A DNA stretch of 64,000 nucleotides from Hoeflea_A sp039025395 (GCA_039025395.1 JBCCOK010000005.1:1-64000); one strand, 5' to 3'. Positions 25,023-35,027 are shown, numbered from the stretch's first letter. Made by a program: numbers and translations. The notes: a model not told the origin generated them from the sequence alone.

Positions 25023-26870
25023 ATGCAGTCACGACCTAGAACGTCGACACCGAATTACCAAACATGGCGAAAAGGCTGGCAGCTGCTGTCTTCAAGGGAA
25101 CGCAGGCAAGCGCTTGCAGTCCTGGCGATTATTGTTCTTGCAGGACTCTCATCGGCCGGAATGGTTGGCTCCATCATTCCCTTCCTGACCGTTCTGAGTG
25201 CGCCTGAGACAATCGAAACAAACACGTATCTGAGCTGGATACATGATTCCTTCGGTTTCTCCTCCACCCACGGGTTTCTCGTGGCGCTCGGCCTGGGGTC
25301 GATTCTGGTCATTGTCGTTGCAAGTCTCATTCAAATGGTGCGCGCCTATGCGGTTGCATATTTTGCCCAGACCAAAGCGCTCAATCTTAGCACCGAATTG
25401 CTCCGCACCTATCTTTCCCAGCCCTATGAGTTCTTCTTGGGCCAGCATACCGGAGAAATGGGGACGAAAATACTAGCGGAATGTCAGACGGTGGTCGGGC
25501 AGTTTTACCGGCCGGCCGCTAACATTATTGCATCCCTATTTTCCATTCTTGCCATTCTTGGACTGCTTCTCTGGGTCAATCCGGGTGTCACAATCGTTTG
25601 CCTGGCAGTGCTCACAGTGTTTTACGGAAGTGTCTTCTTTGGAGTCAGGCGACGCCTTCAAAAGTTCGGCGAAATACGAATCACGACCAACAAGCTGCGG
25701 TACAGGATCGCGAATGAGGCGCTGAGCGGTATAAAGGAGATCAAGCTTCTTGGCCGTGAGGCAAACTATCTCGACAGGTTTGCCATACCGGCAAGAGAAA
25801 TGACAAGGACCCAGATCTATTCTGCGGTTGTCAGCGAACTGCCCGGTTATTTTCTCCAAGGGATTGCTTTTGCCGGCATTATTCTTCTGAGCCTTGTTCT
25901 GCTTGGGAAAGCCGATCTGGACGGAGGTGGAGCACTTGGAGAAATCGTTCCGCTCCTTGGCGTTTTTGCATTCGCCGGACAGAGACTGATTCCCGAACTG
26001 CAGCGCATCTATCTCAGCTTTTCATTGTTGCAATATGGAAGTGCGGCCTTGCTGGCCCTGCATGGGGACCTCAAACTCCGTTTGGACGAGCGGCAACTTG
26101 AACCTCCCGCCTCGTCGTCGATGGGCTTGAAGAAGCATCTGGAGCTCGTCGATGTGACTTACCGCTATCCGAATGCCAAACAGGCCGGCCTTAGCCATGT
26201 TTCCTTGAAAATCGCAGCCGGTGAAAAGGTCGGAATTGTGGGAAGTACGGGCGCAGGAAAAACAACGCTTGCGGATTTGCTTCTAGGCCTGATCTTGCCG
26301 GAATCCGGCGAAATCCGTGTCGATGGTTCCGCAGTCACGCCCGAGAATAGGCGGGCATGGCAACGGACAGTCGGCTATGTGCCACAGGACATATATCTCA
26401 TAGATGCAACGATCATAGAAAACATCGGATTCGGTCTGCCCCGGGATCGCATCAACACGGTGCGGGCCAAAGAGGCCTGTCGCATCGCGCAACTTGATAA
26501 TTTCATCGAGTCAGAGCTGCCGCATGGATATGACACGATGATCGGTGAACGCGGTATCCGCCTTTCAGGCGGCCAGCGTCAGCGGATCGGCATAGCGCGC
26601 GCCCTTTATCACGATGCGGAATTCTTTGTTTTCGACGAAGCAACCAGCGCATTGGACAACTTAACCGAATCTGAGGTTATGTCGGCGATAAATTCTTTGC
26701 CGGGTGATAAGACAGTACTCCTGATTGCACACCGGCTGAGTACGTTGCGACAATGTGATCGGATTATCGTGTTGGATCAGGGCAGATTGGCCGGAAGCGG
26801 ATCTTGGGATGAACTAATGAAGTCAAGCAATGTGTTTCAAAGAATGGCTTCGTTCAGCAAAGCCTCCTGA
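25023..26870 (+). CDS. ABC exporter/flippase, PglK/MsbA-like
   Basis: This 615-residue half-transporter has about six membrane spans in the first ~330 residues, then an ATPase domain: Walker A GSTGAGKTT near 405-413, the Q-loop region in VGYVPQDIYLID, signature LSGGQRQR, Walker B FFVFDEATSALD and H-loop LIAHRLSTL. The layout and YVPQDIYLID resemble PglK-type flippases of lipid-linked oligosaccharides. No Wzx or two-component capsule exporter is in the window, so this is the best candidate for moving the glycan-lipid across the inner membrane. A TTG five codons upstream is an alternative start. Confidence 0.88.
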   Translation: MQSRPRTSTPNYQTWRKGWQLLSSRERRQALAVLAIIVLAGLSSAGMVGSIIPFLTVLSAPETIETNTYLSWIHDSFGFSSTHGFLVALGLGSILVIVVASLIQMVRAYAVAYFAQTKALNLSTELLRTYLSQPYEFFLGQHTGEMGTKILAECQTVVGQFYRPAANIIASLFSILAILGLLLWVNPGVTIVCLAVLTVFYGSVFFGVRRRLQKFGEIRITTNKLRYRIANEALSGIKEIKLLGREANYLDRFAIPAREMTRTQIYSAVVSELPGYFLQGIAFAGIILLSLVLLGKADLDGGGALGEIVPLLGVFAFAGQRLIPELQRIYLSFSLLQYGSAALLALHGDLKLRLDERQLEPPASSSMGLKKHLELVDVTYRYPNAKQAGLSHVSLKIAAGEKVGIVGSTGAGKTTLADLLLGLILPESGEIRVDGSAVTPENRRAWQRTVGYVPQDIYLIDATIIENIGFGLPRDRINTVRAKEACRIAQLDNFIESELPHGYDTMIGERGIRLSGGQRQRIGIARALYHDAEFFVFDEATSALDNLTESEVMSAINSLPGDKTVLLIAHRLSTLRQCDRIIVLDQGRLAGSGSWDELMKSSNVFQRMASFSKAS

Positions 26871-27055
26871 AGAGTTGGAATTTTTTTTGGAATTGCTCTG
26901 CAAAATGCGTTGCAGCATGAATCTGCTGAAGCAGAGCTCGTCATCGGGAGATTGTGGGGAAGATTTGTCAGTCCGTTCCAGGTTAAGTGTCCGCTCAGAC
27001 TTTTGTCTAGACAAACACGTCGCAAACAATTTTTTTCGCAAAGCGGCTTTTAAAG

Positions 27056-27832
27056 ATGAAACTGCGCCGGTTTATCCGAAAGGCAATCAATGCCGCTGGC
27101 TATGATATGCATAAACAGGAAAGGGATTGCTCGCCGTATTTCGATCCCGAATTTTCCGCAGTGCGGACGGCGACGTTAAATGATACGACTGCCCGATTAT
27201 TTGTGTCTGATCGGCGTGACGTGATTCAGGCGCACCACTTTTCCGGAAGGTTTTATGAGGCGGATATCCTGAGAGAAATCTCAAAAAGGTTCTTTGATGG
27301 CGGCTGTTTCGTAGACATTGGCGCAAACGTAGGAGATCACGTTTTATACATCGCCTCCCGTTTCCCGAAAGCAAGCCTCGTCGCATTTGAGCCCATGCGT
27401 AAGCAGCATGTCGTTCTGATGGTAAACATGCTTCTTAACGATCTTGCTGAAAGGATCAAGCTCTACAAGCTTGCCGCTTCCGATAGCGATGGAATCGCCC
27501 AGATGATAACACCGTTCCAGGGGAATCTGGGGCGTAGTATGATTTCAGATTCTGTATCTGGGGAATGGGTTGAAAAGTCGCGAGTGGACCCGTTTCTTGC
27601 GGGAAGACAGGTCGATTTTATCAAAATCGATGTTGAAGGGCACGAAATGAAGACGCTGGCGGGGTTGGACGAAACGGTACGCCGCAGCAGACCCAGTCTC
27701 CTTGTCGAAGTCGCCGAGCGAAACAAGGCGGAATTCGTTAACTGGCTTGAAAGAAACCGATACAGGATAGATATCGAATTCAAGCATCGTGATCAGAATT
27801 CCGAAATCTTCGCCGCGCCAGCGGGAAAATGA
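27056..27832 (+). CDS. FkbM-family methyltransferase
   Basis: This 258-residue SAM-dependent methyltransferase has motif I FVDIGANVGDHVLY near residue 85, the acidic VAFEPM and the family hallmark DFIKIDVEGHEMKTLAG. FkbM enzymes O-methylate sugars and other hydroxyl groups and are frequent in surface-glycan loci. Length is normal. Gaps on both sides are 185 and 287 bases, larger than in the flanking operons. I infer methylation of a sugar hydroxyl; the target cannot be told. Confidence 0.88.
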   Translation: MKLRRFIRKAINAAGYDMHKQERDCSPYFDPEFSAVRTATLNDTTARLFVSDRRDVIQAHHFSGRFYEADILREISKRFFDGGCFVDIGANVGDHVLYIASRFPKASLVAFEPMRKQHVVLMVNMLLNDLAERIKLYKLAASDSDGIAQMITPFQGNLGRSMISDSVSGEWVEKSRVDPFLAGRQVDFIKIDVEGHEMKTLAGLDETVRRSRPSLLVEVAERNKAEFVNWLERNRYRIDIEFKHRDQNSEIFAAPAGK

Positions 27833-28119
27833 ACGAGGGAACATTCGATAAGCCGCTCTGGGTCTGAACACTCAAACCTCATTTGAGTCCGCATATCTTG
27901 GTTCAGGAGTTTCCTTCGTTTTCATTTCACTAGCCGATACAGTGTCGTGTAGGAAAATCAGATCCCGGGCACGGGTTAACTGTAAACATAGTCTTTAACA
28001 ATCTGATATTATTCAGCGAAGCACTGAGAGGCGATCGACCGAATTGATGGCGACCACTCAGGGCCGTAATATGCGGACCGGTTTGTTTAAGGTGATGCAA
28101 TTGCGCGAATCATGCCAAG

Positions 28120-29052
28120 ATGAGACTACCTTTGCTAGAACTTCCGATCCTTAATAATTCGCCGGCAAATGAAAACGAAGGTCACATCGTGAATTTGCCT
28201 GTCGCGCTGATTTCCCTGAATGACAAGGCTGACCGGCGAAATCTCCTTGTTGAGCGCGGATTGGATCCAAATTGGGTGCACACATATTTTCCGGCTACCG
28301 ATTTCCGGGGGTCAGATTTGGCAAGCCTAGGCGAAGTTGCAGATCTTGAGAGTCTGAAGCGAATAAACGGCAGGTCTATTCGCCCGGCAGAAATCGGATG
28401 TGCTTCCTCACACAAAGAGGCGTGTCAGTGGTTGAGCCGTTCAAATTTCAACGTCTTGCTCGTTCTTGAGGACGATGTAATTCCGCAATCGCAACACTAC
28501 CAGCAACAGCTCTTGTCAGTTGCAAGCTACTTGCTGCCACACGCTCTGGCAGGTTCAGCCTTCATTTGCCACCTAGGTCCGCCAGAGCAACAAGTCGAAC
28601 CTGCATTGAAGAGGCAGGTGCGATCGCGGTCGGCGAAGGCATCTCTGGCGATGCCTCCACTCTATCTTTTTGCTGATCCTGATAGAACGCTTTGGAGGGC
28701 GCATGCGTACCTTATCTCAAAACCCGCTGCTGAGCGGGCATTGGAGATTGAAACGAAAATCACTACTCTTGCTGACGATTGGTGTGAGCGACGTACAATG
28801 GGAATTCTTGATGAGATATTCTTTACCTGGCCAAAAATCTTCCAGCAGGACGAAGAAATCGATAGCACGATCCGTCCTCCAGATCACAAAGATCACTATA
28901 AGCCGAACATTTCAGATACATCTCTGATTTACCGAGTGTTCAAGGCTATTCGAAACGGGGAGCTTGTTTCGCGGATTGAAGGTTCGATAAAGTTTCGCAG
29001 CAAGATTGTATGGGCAAGAATGCTATCGCGATTTACTTATCATATTAGTTAG
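28120..29052 (+). CDS. Glycosyltransferase family 25 (LPS-type)
   Basis: The protein has up to 310 residues. GT25 landmarks are LPVALISLNDKADRR at the start of the fold, the RPAEIGCASSHKEACQWL stretch and LLVLEDDVIP, where EDD is the metal-binding acidic run, plus the later RAHAYLISKPAAERAL. GT25 enzymes often transfer galactose to LPS or lipooligosaccharide. ATG at 28120 is the longest start. A GTG at 28189 with GAAGG upstream would begin right at NLPVALISLND, as in most GT25 proteins, and is a serious alternative. The 3' end is close to the next glycosyltransferase. Confidence 0.82.
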   Translation: MRLPLLELPILNNSPANENEGHIVNLPVALISLNDKADRRNLLVERGLDPNWVHTYFPATDFRGSDLASLGEVADLESLKRINGRSIRPAEIGCASSHKEACQWLSRSNFNVLLVLEDDVIPQSQHYQQQLLSVASYLLPHALAGSAFICHLGPPEQQVEPALKRQVRSRSAKASLAMPPLYLFADPDRTLWRAHAYLISKPAAERALEIETKITTLADDWCERRTMGILDEIFFTWPKIFQQDEEIDSTIRPPDHKDHYKPNISDTSLIYRVFKAIRNGELVSRIEGSIKFRSKIVWARMLSRFTYHIS

Positions 29053-29119
29053 CCGACTATTTTACGAGTATCCGAAGATAGCGAAAAATAAAAGCGGATC
29101 ATTAGACGAAAGCGACAGC

Positions 29120-29950
29120 ATGCTGCGGCAAATTTATGGCGTGATGAGAAAGATCTGGACGATCATCCATTTATGGTTGCGTAACAGGGGAACCAACGAG
29201 CCAGCCGTAGGCGAATTGCCCGTGGTCCTTTCGTCAACCACTCACGGGGACAGAGTGCGAAGGATGTGGATCGCGCTCGAGAGTGTAGCTCGTGGTTCCG
29301 CACAACCAACGAAAAACGTTGTGTGGCTCGATAACAGTTATGAATCAAAAGCACTCCCACATACGCTAGAACGACTAAAAAGTAGAGGGGTTACGTTTTG
29401 TTTTGCAGAGGACGTAGGACCGCATCAAAAGTATTATTATTCTGTCGATGAGGCCATTCGACTGGGTATTCCACTGGTGACTATGGATGATGATACCATT
29501 TACAGCACATGGTGGCTGAGGCGTCTGTTTGATGCTCATCTCAAGAGCCCGAACTGTGTTGTTTGTTATCGTGCCCGTTTGATCGACTTTACGCGTGATG
29601 GACGCCTGAGAGCCTATGATGATTGGCCGTTTTGCAATATTGATTCTGCGAATCCTCGGGTGTTTTTCACCGGAGTGAGCGGGGTATTGTATCCGTTGTC
29701 ATTCTTGGAGACGGTAAAAGAATACGGCGATGCTTTTAAAGAACAGTGCCCAAAGGCGGATGATGTTTGGTTGAATTATATTGCTGCAAGTAGCAATTAT
29801 CCAGTACGCCAAATATTTCCCGATGCCTGGGGATTCCCTACCGTTCCAATGACTCAGCATATGGCCTTGTGGTCAAACAATCGACACGAGGGAAATGATG
29901 AACAACTCTTGCAAACCTATGACAGAAGGACCCTATCAAAACTACTCTAA
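29120..29950 (+). CDS. Putative glycosyltransferase with DXD motif
   Basis: The protein is about 276 residues. LPVVLSSTTHGDRVRRMWIALESVARG followed by VVWLDN resembles the first half of a GT-A fold, and LVTMDDDTIYSTWWLRRL supplies the metal-binding DDD. KADDVWLNYIAA near the end matches the late acidic motif of such enzymes. The donor is unknown. The frame is open back to a TTG at 29006, overlapping the GT25 gene; ATG at 29120 is preferred. A fragment at 36944 shows a similar DD-WL motif, so related enzymes have existed elsewhere in the locus. Confidence 0.72.
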   Translation: MLRQIYGVMRKIWTIIHLWLRNRGTNEPAVGELPVVLSSTTHGDRVRRMWIALESVARGSAQPTKNVVWLDNSYESKALPHTLERLKSRGVTFCFAEDVGPHQKYYYSVDEAIRLGIPLVTMDDDTIYSTWWLRRLFDAHLKSPNCVVCYRARLIDFTRDGRLRAYDDWPFCNIDSANPRVFFTGVSGVLYPLSFLETVKEYGDAFKEQCPKADDVWLNYIAASSNYPVRQIFPDAWGFPTVPMTQHMALWSNNRHEGNDEQLLQTYDRRTLSKLL

Positions 29951-30165
29951 TCGTCGGGTTTCTGATCATGAAACACTCTGGCATTTGCCAGCCATGTTTC
30001 GAGGATCCGCTCCCGCAGAAATTAGGCTACTCTACAGATAATTATCTGGATCAATAAAGCCTCCTATATCAAGCAGTAAGCTGACTTGCGAGTGAATGGC
30101 GAAGAAGACCAAGTAGTCGTTCTTATGGGATTGGGTCGCTTCCATAAAATTAAGACAGATGCTCA

Positions 30166-31263
30166 ATGAGCGCAGTCCTGATCATTTCGCCGGAGCCTTG
30201 GGATGGGCTTTTTGTAAGTAAACACCACTATGCGATTGAACTGGCACGGCGGGGTCACAGCGTGTTCTTCTTCGGCCCGCCAACTGAAACGAATGAGTTG
30301 GAAGTCGAGTATGCAAAATGGCATGGATTGCAGATTGGCGTTGTAAACTCACCGCCAGTGTTGCCTGGTATCAGGTACCTCCCACCCCCAATGCGCAACC
30401 GATTTGAAGCGCGTTGGCTGAAGAACCTTGAACACAAGACCAATCAAAGAGTGGACGTCGTTTGGCTATTCGAAAACTCGCGTTTTTTCGATTTGAGATT
30501 TGCCGGTGAAAGACTGAAGATATACCAGCAGGTGGATATCGATCAGGATTTTCAGCCAATGATCGCCGCTCGAACTTCCGATCTGACGATAGCAATTTCT
30601 CGACCCATTAGTCGGTTGCTGGTTGCCGAAGCCAACAAACTTATCCGTGTTACCCACGGGTATTCGGCAATGGCGACTACTCCGTTACCTGAAAGTGAAC
30701 TCGAGCAGCGCTTTTCCGATTTTTGTTCGAATGCTGTGTTCACAGGGAATCTGGATCGGACATATCTAGATGTTCCGCTGCTTGCAGATCTGGTTAAGGG
30801 ATATCCCGAGACGCGATTTCATTTTGTAGGAAACTATACAGAGGGGCGCCACCTGCATGGGGCCGTTGCAGGTCTAGAGAATGTGTTGTTCTGGGGGCGC
30901 AGACCGGCGGAAAAACTCCCGTCGATCCTTAAGCGAGCAGATATTCTTTTGGTTGCATCGCTTGCGGACGAACACCTTGAGCAACTCGCCAATCCGCATA
31001 AAATTATGGAGTATCTTGCCTCTGGCAAGGTGATCCTTGCGACTCGAACACTTGAGTACGAGGACACGCCAGACCTCGTCTGTACCGCGAACAATCGGGC
31101 TGAATTCTTAGACAGATTCCGGGAGATCATCGGCAATCTCGAGCATTGGAACGCACCTGAACGAATGGAGACACGCCGGGCTTTTGCTGCAGACAACACA
31201 TATGCACATCAAGTGGACCGTATTGCTGCCGCCCTGGGCGAGCGCGGTTCTCTGATTTCATGA
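30166..31263 (+). CDS. Glycosyltransferase, GT-B fold (TuaH-like)
   Basis: This 365-residue GT-B-type glycosyltransferase begins with VLIISPEPWDGLFVSKHHYAIELARRGHSVFFFGPP, a Rossmann strand followed by the remote acceptor half. The donor half contains HFVGNY, LFWGRRPAEKLPSILKRADILLVASL and the late PHKIMEYLASGKVILAT, where the KIMEYLASG run is typical of nucleotide-sugar-binding halves. The sequence recalls TuaH-like enzymes of teichuronic acid clusters. It is followed seven bases later by another GT-B gene, forming a cotranscribed pair with the dehydratase. Confidence 0.82.
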   Translation: MSAVLIISPEPWDGLFVSKHHYAIELARRGHSVFFFGPPTETNELEVEYAKWHGLQIGVVNSPPVLPGIRYLPPPMRNRFEARWLKNLEHKTNQRVDVVWLFENSRFFDLRFAGERLKIYQQVDIDQDFQPMIAARTSDLTIAISRPISRLLVAEANKLIRVTHGYSAMATTPLPESELEQRFSDFCSNAVFTGNLDRTYLDVPLLADLVKGYPETRFHFVGNYTEGRHLHGAVAGLENVLFWGRRPAEKLPSILKRADILLVASLADEHLEQLANPHKIMEYLASGKVILATRTLEYEDTPDLVCTANNRAEFLDRFREIIGNLEHWNAPERMETRRAFAADNTYAHQVDRIAAALGERGSLIS

Positions 31264-31270
31264 GGCAACT

Positions 31271-32533
31271 GTGACTTACCGAGTGCAACCAAGAATACCG
31301 GTCGCAATCTTCTTGTATAACAGGCTCTTCGATCCGCTGATCCAGGGTAATTTTTGGCTCTATATTCGCGATCTGTTAGCCGATGAAGAGAGAAATATTC
31401 ATCTCCACGTAATCACTTTCGAGGATCCAAAGTATCCCATAACGAAGTACGAAACGGCCGAAGTTGAAGAATGGCGGAAACAAGGTCTGGAGTGGACGGC
31501 GTTGTCCTGGCACTCAGGGATCGGCTTCAAGCAAAAATTGCTCGATCTGGGCGCCGGCTTGAAAGCCGTGGCCCGACTGCGCCTGAAAGGATACCGTCAC
31601 ATTGTGACTTTGGGTTCCGTCGCTGGGACATTTGCCTATCTTTATGCGCGTGGTTTCGGGATGCGGTTGTTTCTCTATCAATTCGAGCCGCACAGCGAAT
31701 ATGCCGTCGACAATGGCATGTGGCCTGAAGACAGTTTGCAAACGAAGATTTCGCGTCTCCTGGAACGGCGCGCAGCGCGTTATGCGACCGTTGTCGCATC
31801 AGGTACGCGTGCCATGCGCGAGCGCGTCGAGAATACCTGGCAATCAAAGGCCGCATTCATTCAGATTGCAACGGTCGCCAATGACCGGAAATTTGTATTC
31901 GATCAGGCCCTTCGCGCAAGCGCGCGATCGGAACTTGGGGTAGCAGATGATCAGCCTGTGCTGTTTTACCCCGGTAAGTTCGAAGGCCTCTATTATGGTG
32001 ACGAAACAGCCTACATGTTCCGCTGGCTTTTGGAGAAAGAGGCACGCCTTCACTTTCTGATCGTTACGCCTCACGAGGATGATGAGGTTCATTCGCGCTT
32101 CGAACGAGCCGGTGTGCCGAAGGGAAAGTACTCGATCCGCCACAGTGACTATGGTGACATACATCGCTACTTCTTCGCTGCAGATTTCGCCGTCATCGCT
32201 GTTCCGCCGGGACCCTCGAAAAAATTCATCTCAAACATCAAGGTCGGAGAATATCTCTGTGCCGGATTGCCCTACCTGATTACAAGGGGTGTTTCGGAAG
32301 ACTATCTGTTTGCCGAGGAAAACGATGTCGGCGTCGTTGTCGATGACTTTACCAAACAGGATGTTATGGCTGCGTGGCCGAAGATAGACGAATACCTCCG
32401 TCGTGATCCGGTCGAAAGACGGGCACATTGCCGGGAGCGTGGTCTTTCCTATCGGGGATTCGACAATCTAAATCCGAAGTTTCGAAAAGCCATGTCAATT
32501 CTGACTGGCGAAAGCACAATGGCATCTCCATGA
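31271..32533 (+). CDS. Glycosyltransferase, family 4-like
   Basis: The protein has 420 residues with GTG as start. It has a GT-B layout: an N-terminal acceptor domain (VAIFLYNRLFDPLIQGNFWLYIRDLL), a central helix-strand switch (ERRAARYATVVASGTRAMRERV) and a donor domain (VLFYPGKFEGLYYGDE, then FISNIKVGEYLCAGLPYLIT). The KVGEYLCAGLP segment occupies the site of the usual E-X7-E helix of GT4 enzymes. The donor sugar is unknown. Its stop overlaps the dehydratase start (ATGA), so the two are translationally coupled. Confidence 0.82.
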   Translation: MTYRVQPRIPVAIFLYNRLFDPLIQGNFWLYIRDLLADEERNIHLHVITFEDPKYPITKYETAEVEEWRKQGLEWTALSWHSGIGFKQKLLDLGAGLKAVARLRLKGYRHIVTLGSVAGTFAYLYARGFGMRLFLYQFEPHSEYAVDNGMWPEDSLQTKISRLLERRAARYATVVASGTRAMRERVENTWQSKAAFIQIATVANDRKFVFDQALRASARSELGVADDQPVLFYPGKFEGLYYGDETAYMFRWLLEKEARLHFLIVTPHEDDEVHSRFERAGVPKGKYSIRHSDYGDIHRYFFAADFAVIAVPPGPSKKFISNIKVGEYLCAGLPYLITRGVSEDYLFAEENDVGVVVDDFTKQDVMAAWPKIDEYLRRDPVERRAHCRERGLSYRGFDNLNPKFRKAMSILTGESTMASP

Positions 32534-33519
32534 AGGGCAAACATCTACTGGTGACTGGCGGTGCGGGGTCTTTCGGGCGCGCATTCGCGAAGCACGTACT
32601 GGACGGCTTGGATGGTCCTGACCGGCTGACCGTATTGTCTCGCGACGAACGCAAGCACCATGAGATGGAGCACGAACTTGCGCGTCATTCAGACCGGCTG
32701 CGCTTCGTCATCGGTGATATGCGCGACGCCTTGCGCGTCGATGAAATCGTCGCCGGAGCAGATATCATTGTTCATGCTGCAGCGATGAAGCACGTTCCTT
32801 CGACCGAAGCCAATCCCATGGAATGTGTGCGAACCAATGTGGAGGGCGCGCGCAATCTCACATTGGCCGCTTTGCGGCACGGCATCGAGCGCGTGGTTGC
32901 CCTTTCAACCGACAAGGCCGTTTCGCCGAGTACGGTCTATGGCGCATCGAAGCTGACGATGGAGCGTTTGATGATGCAGGCGAATGCTCCCGGGCAGACA
33001 CAATGCAGCGTTGTTCGCTATGCCAATGTCTTTGCGAGCGGTGGTTCAGTCGTTCCTCTGTTTCTTTCTTTACGCAAAACCGGTGTTTTGCCGATCACCG
33101 ATCCGGAAATGACCCGTTTTTCGATTTCCATGCAGGAGGGTATTGAGTTGGTGCTGTTTGCACTTAATGAAGGGCGTGGTGGCGAGATAGTGGTTCCGAT
33201 CGCGCCATCGTACAGAGTGGGCGATGTGGCTGAGGCGATCGCACCAGAGGCAGAGAAAAAGCTTATTGGCGCTCGGCCCGGCGAGAAGATGCATGAAGCG
33301 ATGTTTTCATTAACCGAAGCGCCTTTTGTTGTCAGGCGAGGACGATACTACATCATATTGCCCACGTCCGGTGGGTGGAGCAGAGAACGCTATTGCGCTG
33401 AAACCGGAGCAGCGCCAATTGACCGGCTATTTGACTACGAGTCGGGCAGCAATGATGAGTGGCTGTCGGTTGAAACAATCCGCGAGATGGTTTTTCAGGG
33501 AGGGGGCAATGCTGTTTAA
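32530..33519 (+). CDS. NAD-dependent sugar-nucleotide dehydratase/epimerase, CapD/FlaA1-like
   Basis: This 329-residue extended short-chain dehydrogenase has TGGAGSFG near residues 8-15, HAAAMKHVPSTEANP, STDKAVSPSTVYGASK (Tyr near 137, Lys near 141) and the RYANVFASGGSVVPLF substrate region. The pattern is that of the polysaccharide-biosynthesis CapD/FlaA1/PseB class, typically UDP-GlcNAc 4,6-dehydratases (inverting) or C4-epimerases. The frame is open 34 codons upstream, but ATG at 32530 overlaps the previous stop and gives the normal N-terminus. The 3' third of this gene is repeated at 34690-35027 as part of a tandem duplication. Confidence 0.85.
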   Translation: MKGKHLLVTGGAGSFGRAFAKHVLDGLDGPDRLTVLSRDERKHHEMEHELARHSDRLRFVIGDMRDALRVDEIVAGADIIVHAAAMKHVPSTEANPMECVRTNVEGARNLTLAALRHGIERVVALSTDKAVSPSTVYGASKLTMERLMMQANAPGQTQCSVVRYANVFASGGSVVPLFLSLRKTGVLPITDPEMTRFSISMQEGIELVLFALNEGRGGEIVVPIAPSYRVGDVAEAIAPEAEKKLIGARPGEKMHEAMFSLTEAPFVVRRGRYYIILPTSGGWSRERYCAETGAAPIDRLFDYESGSNDEWLSVETIREMVFQGGGNAV

Positions 33520-33604
33520 GCATGAAGCAAACGAACGTGATTTACCCATAAAAATCAGCGGCATTGGGCAGCGGTGCGCTGGTAGTTTCAAGAGAAGCAG
33601 GTGA
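33509..33604 (+). CDS. Possible 31-residue small protein, first copy
   Basis: This small frame (MLFKHEANERDLPIK...) starts inside the end of the dehydratase gene and ends with its stop overlapping the sulfotransferase start (GTGATG). A copy at 35017 keeps the same start, length, stop position and 26 of 31 residues; most differences fall in the last five codons. Conservation of the DNA may simply reflect recent duplication, so coding status is uncertain. It could be a leader or coupling ORF for the sulfotransferase, or the remnant of a lost gene. Confidence 0.4.
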   Translation: MLFKHEANERDLPIKISGIGQRCAGSFKRSR

Positions 33605-34395
33605 TGATCATCAGCAATGCCAGAAAAGCGGCCTTTATTCACATTCCGAAGTGTGGAGGTACAACGGCGCGCTCCTTCTTAAGCTCTCTTCAGGATATTG
33701 AAGATTGGGAAGGTGTTTACGATCATCCGGATCTCGGTGAGGTTTTTCCAGCCCACTTAACCCTGTTTCAACTTCAAAAGTATTACCCATCTACACTCGA
33801 ACGTCTTGACAGCTACGAAACCTTTGCCTTCGTGCGTGATCCACGAGCCCGTTTCGTGTCTTCTCTAGCTGAACATATTCGGAAATATCACGGGGGCATG
33901 TACGAAATGACTACCAGACAACTCCAAAGAAAAGCAGGACGGATCTGCGAGCTTCTCTCGAATCATGATAGCAACCTTCCATTGCATCTCGCGCACTTTC
34001 AGCCTCAGTCAAGATATGTTTTTTTGCACGGCAGGCGTTTTGTTAAGACAATTTTCCTTTTGAGTGACTATGCAGCTATCGCGACATATACACACCGCAC
34101 CTTTGGTAGCGCGCTGCATATGGAAGAACAAAAACAAAATCAGACTATTACCTATCGTAACAATCTGGTCGCCGAGTGTTTGGTCTTGCTGAGACGTAGT
34201 GTGCGTGGGTTTGGATTGGTTCCGGATTTCATGAAGGCTCCTTTCCGCAAAGTTCTTTATCGAGAAGCCTCACTTGAATGGCGCGAAAATGTGATATCCG
34301 GTTCCGTGGAAGCATTTATCGAAGATTATTATCAAGAGGATATTAGACTCTTCGAAGGCATTAAAAGTGCCCGTGGTTGTGTTGACGCGATTTAG
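33604..34395 (+). CDS. Sulfotransferase-family protein, first of a duplicated pair
   Basis: This 263-residue Sulfotransfer_2-type protein has the PAPS 5'-phosphosulfate loop IHIPKCGGTT at residues 12-21 and the 3'-phosphate site FVRDPRARFVSSLAEH near 75-90. QPQSRYVFLHGRR lies near the middle. It should transfer sulfate from PAPS to a carbohydrate hydroxyl in the cytoplasm. Translation may start at GTG 33601 or ATG 33604. The first ~20 codons are nearly identical to the paralogue at 35112, then the two diverge sharply, although the domain plan stays the same throughout. Confidence 0.85.
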   Translation: MIISNARKAAFIHIPKCGGTTARSFLSSLQDIEDWEGVYDHPDLGEVFPAHLTLFQLQKYYPSTLERLDSYETFAFVRDPRARFVSSLAEHIRKYHGGMYEMTTRQLQRKAGRICELLSNHDSNLPLHLAHFQPQSRYVFLHGRRFVKTIFLLSDYAAIATYTHRTFGSALHMEEQKQNQTITYRNNLVAECLVLLRRSVRGFGLVPDFMKAPFRKVLYREASLEWRENVISGSVEAFIEDYYQEDIRLFEGIKSARGCVDAI

Positions 34396-34569
34396 GGACC
34401 TTTGTTCTGCATTTGTATTCTATACAATAATGAGGCCTTCGTATCGGAGGCAATTCGCTTATCACAACAAACCTCAGTATATTGAGGTCGGCTGCACTGC
34501 GTCTTCGGCGTGTGTAGTAAGCTTTGCGCTTCACTTAAATCGCGGCCGCATATCATTGTTCGCGCTTTA

Positions 34570-35027
34570 GCTATGAAACATGTTCCTCAAAAATAGACCA
34601 ATCCGAGGCGATGTGTGCAAACCAGTGGGGAAGGTACACACAAGCTCATGCTGGCCGCGCTGAGGCAGGGCGTTGAGCTGGTTGTTTGATCCCAGGATTT
34701 GATGGTGAGATAGTCGTTCCGATCACGCCATCGTACAGAGTGGGCGATGTGGCTGAGGCGGAGAGAAAGCTTATTGGCGCGAGGCCCGGCGAGAAGATGC
34801 ATGAAGCTATGTTTTCGTTGACCGAAGCGCCTTTTGTTGTCAGGCGGGGACGATACTACATCATATTGCCCACGTCCGGTGGCTGGAGCAGGGAACGCTA
34901 TTGCGCTGAAACCGGAGCGGAGCCGATTGACCGGCTATTCGAATACGAGTCTAGCAGCAATGACGAATGGCTGTCGGTTGATACAATTCGCAAATCGGTT
35001 TTTCAGGAAGGGGGCAATGCTGTTTAA
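34570..35027 (+). pseudogene. Decayed second copy of the sugar dehydratase gene
   Basis: Positions 34570-34686 still align with the MKHVPSTEANP to GIERVVAL part of the dehydratase at 32530, but carry in-frame stops at 34594-34596 and 34687-34689. About 280 bases of the gene are then missing. The frame shifts, and 34690-35027 reproduces the last ~113 codons, roughly 90% identical to the intact gene, ending at the same stop. It lacks the NAD-binding region and active site and cannot encode a working enzyme. The 174 bases before it (34396-34569) are AT-rich and hold nothing recognisable. Confidence 0.88.

Noticed and set aside
33326..33604. 92-codon frame over the dehydratase end and spacer, with a counterpart at 34834-35112
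   Set aside because: The upstream part is an out-of-frame reading of the dehydratase; only the last 31 codons (from 33509 and 35017) are kept as possible small ORFs.
34367..34570. 67-codon frame between the duplicated units
   Set aside because: Runs from the sulfotransferase end into the dehydratase remnant; no domain.
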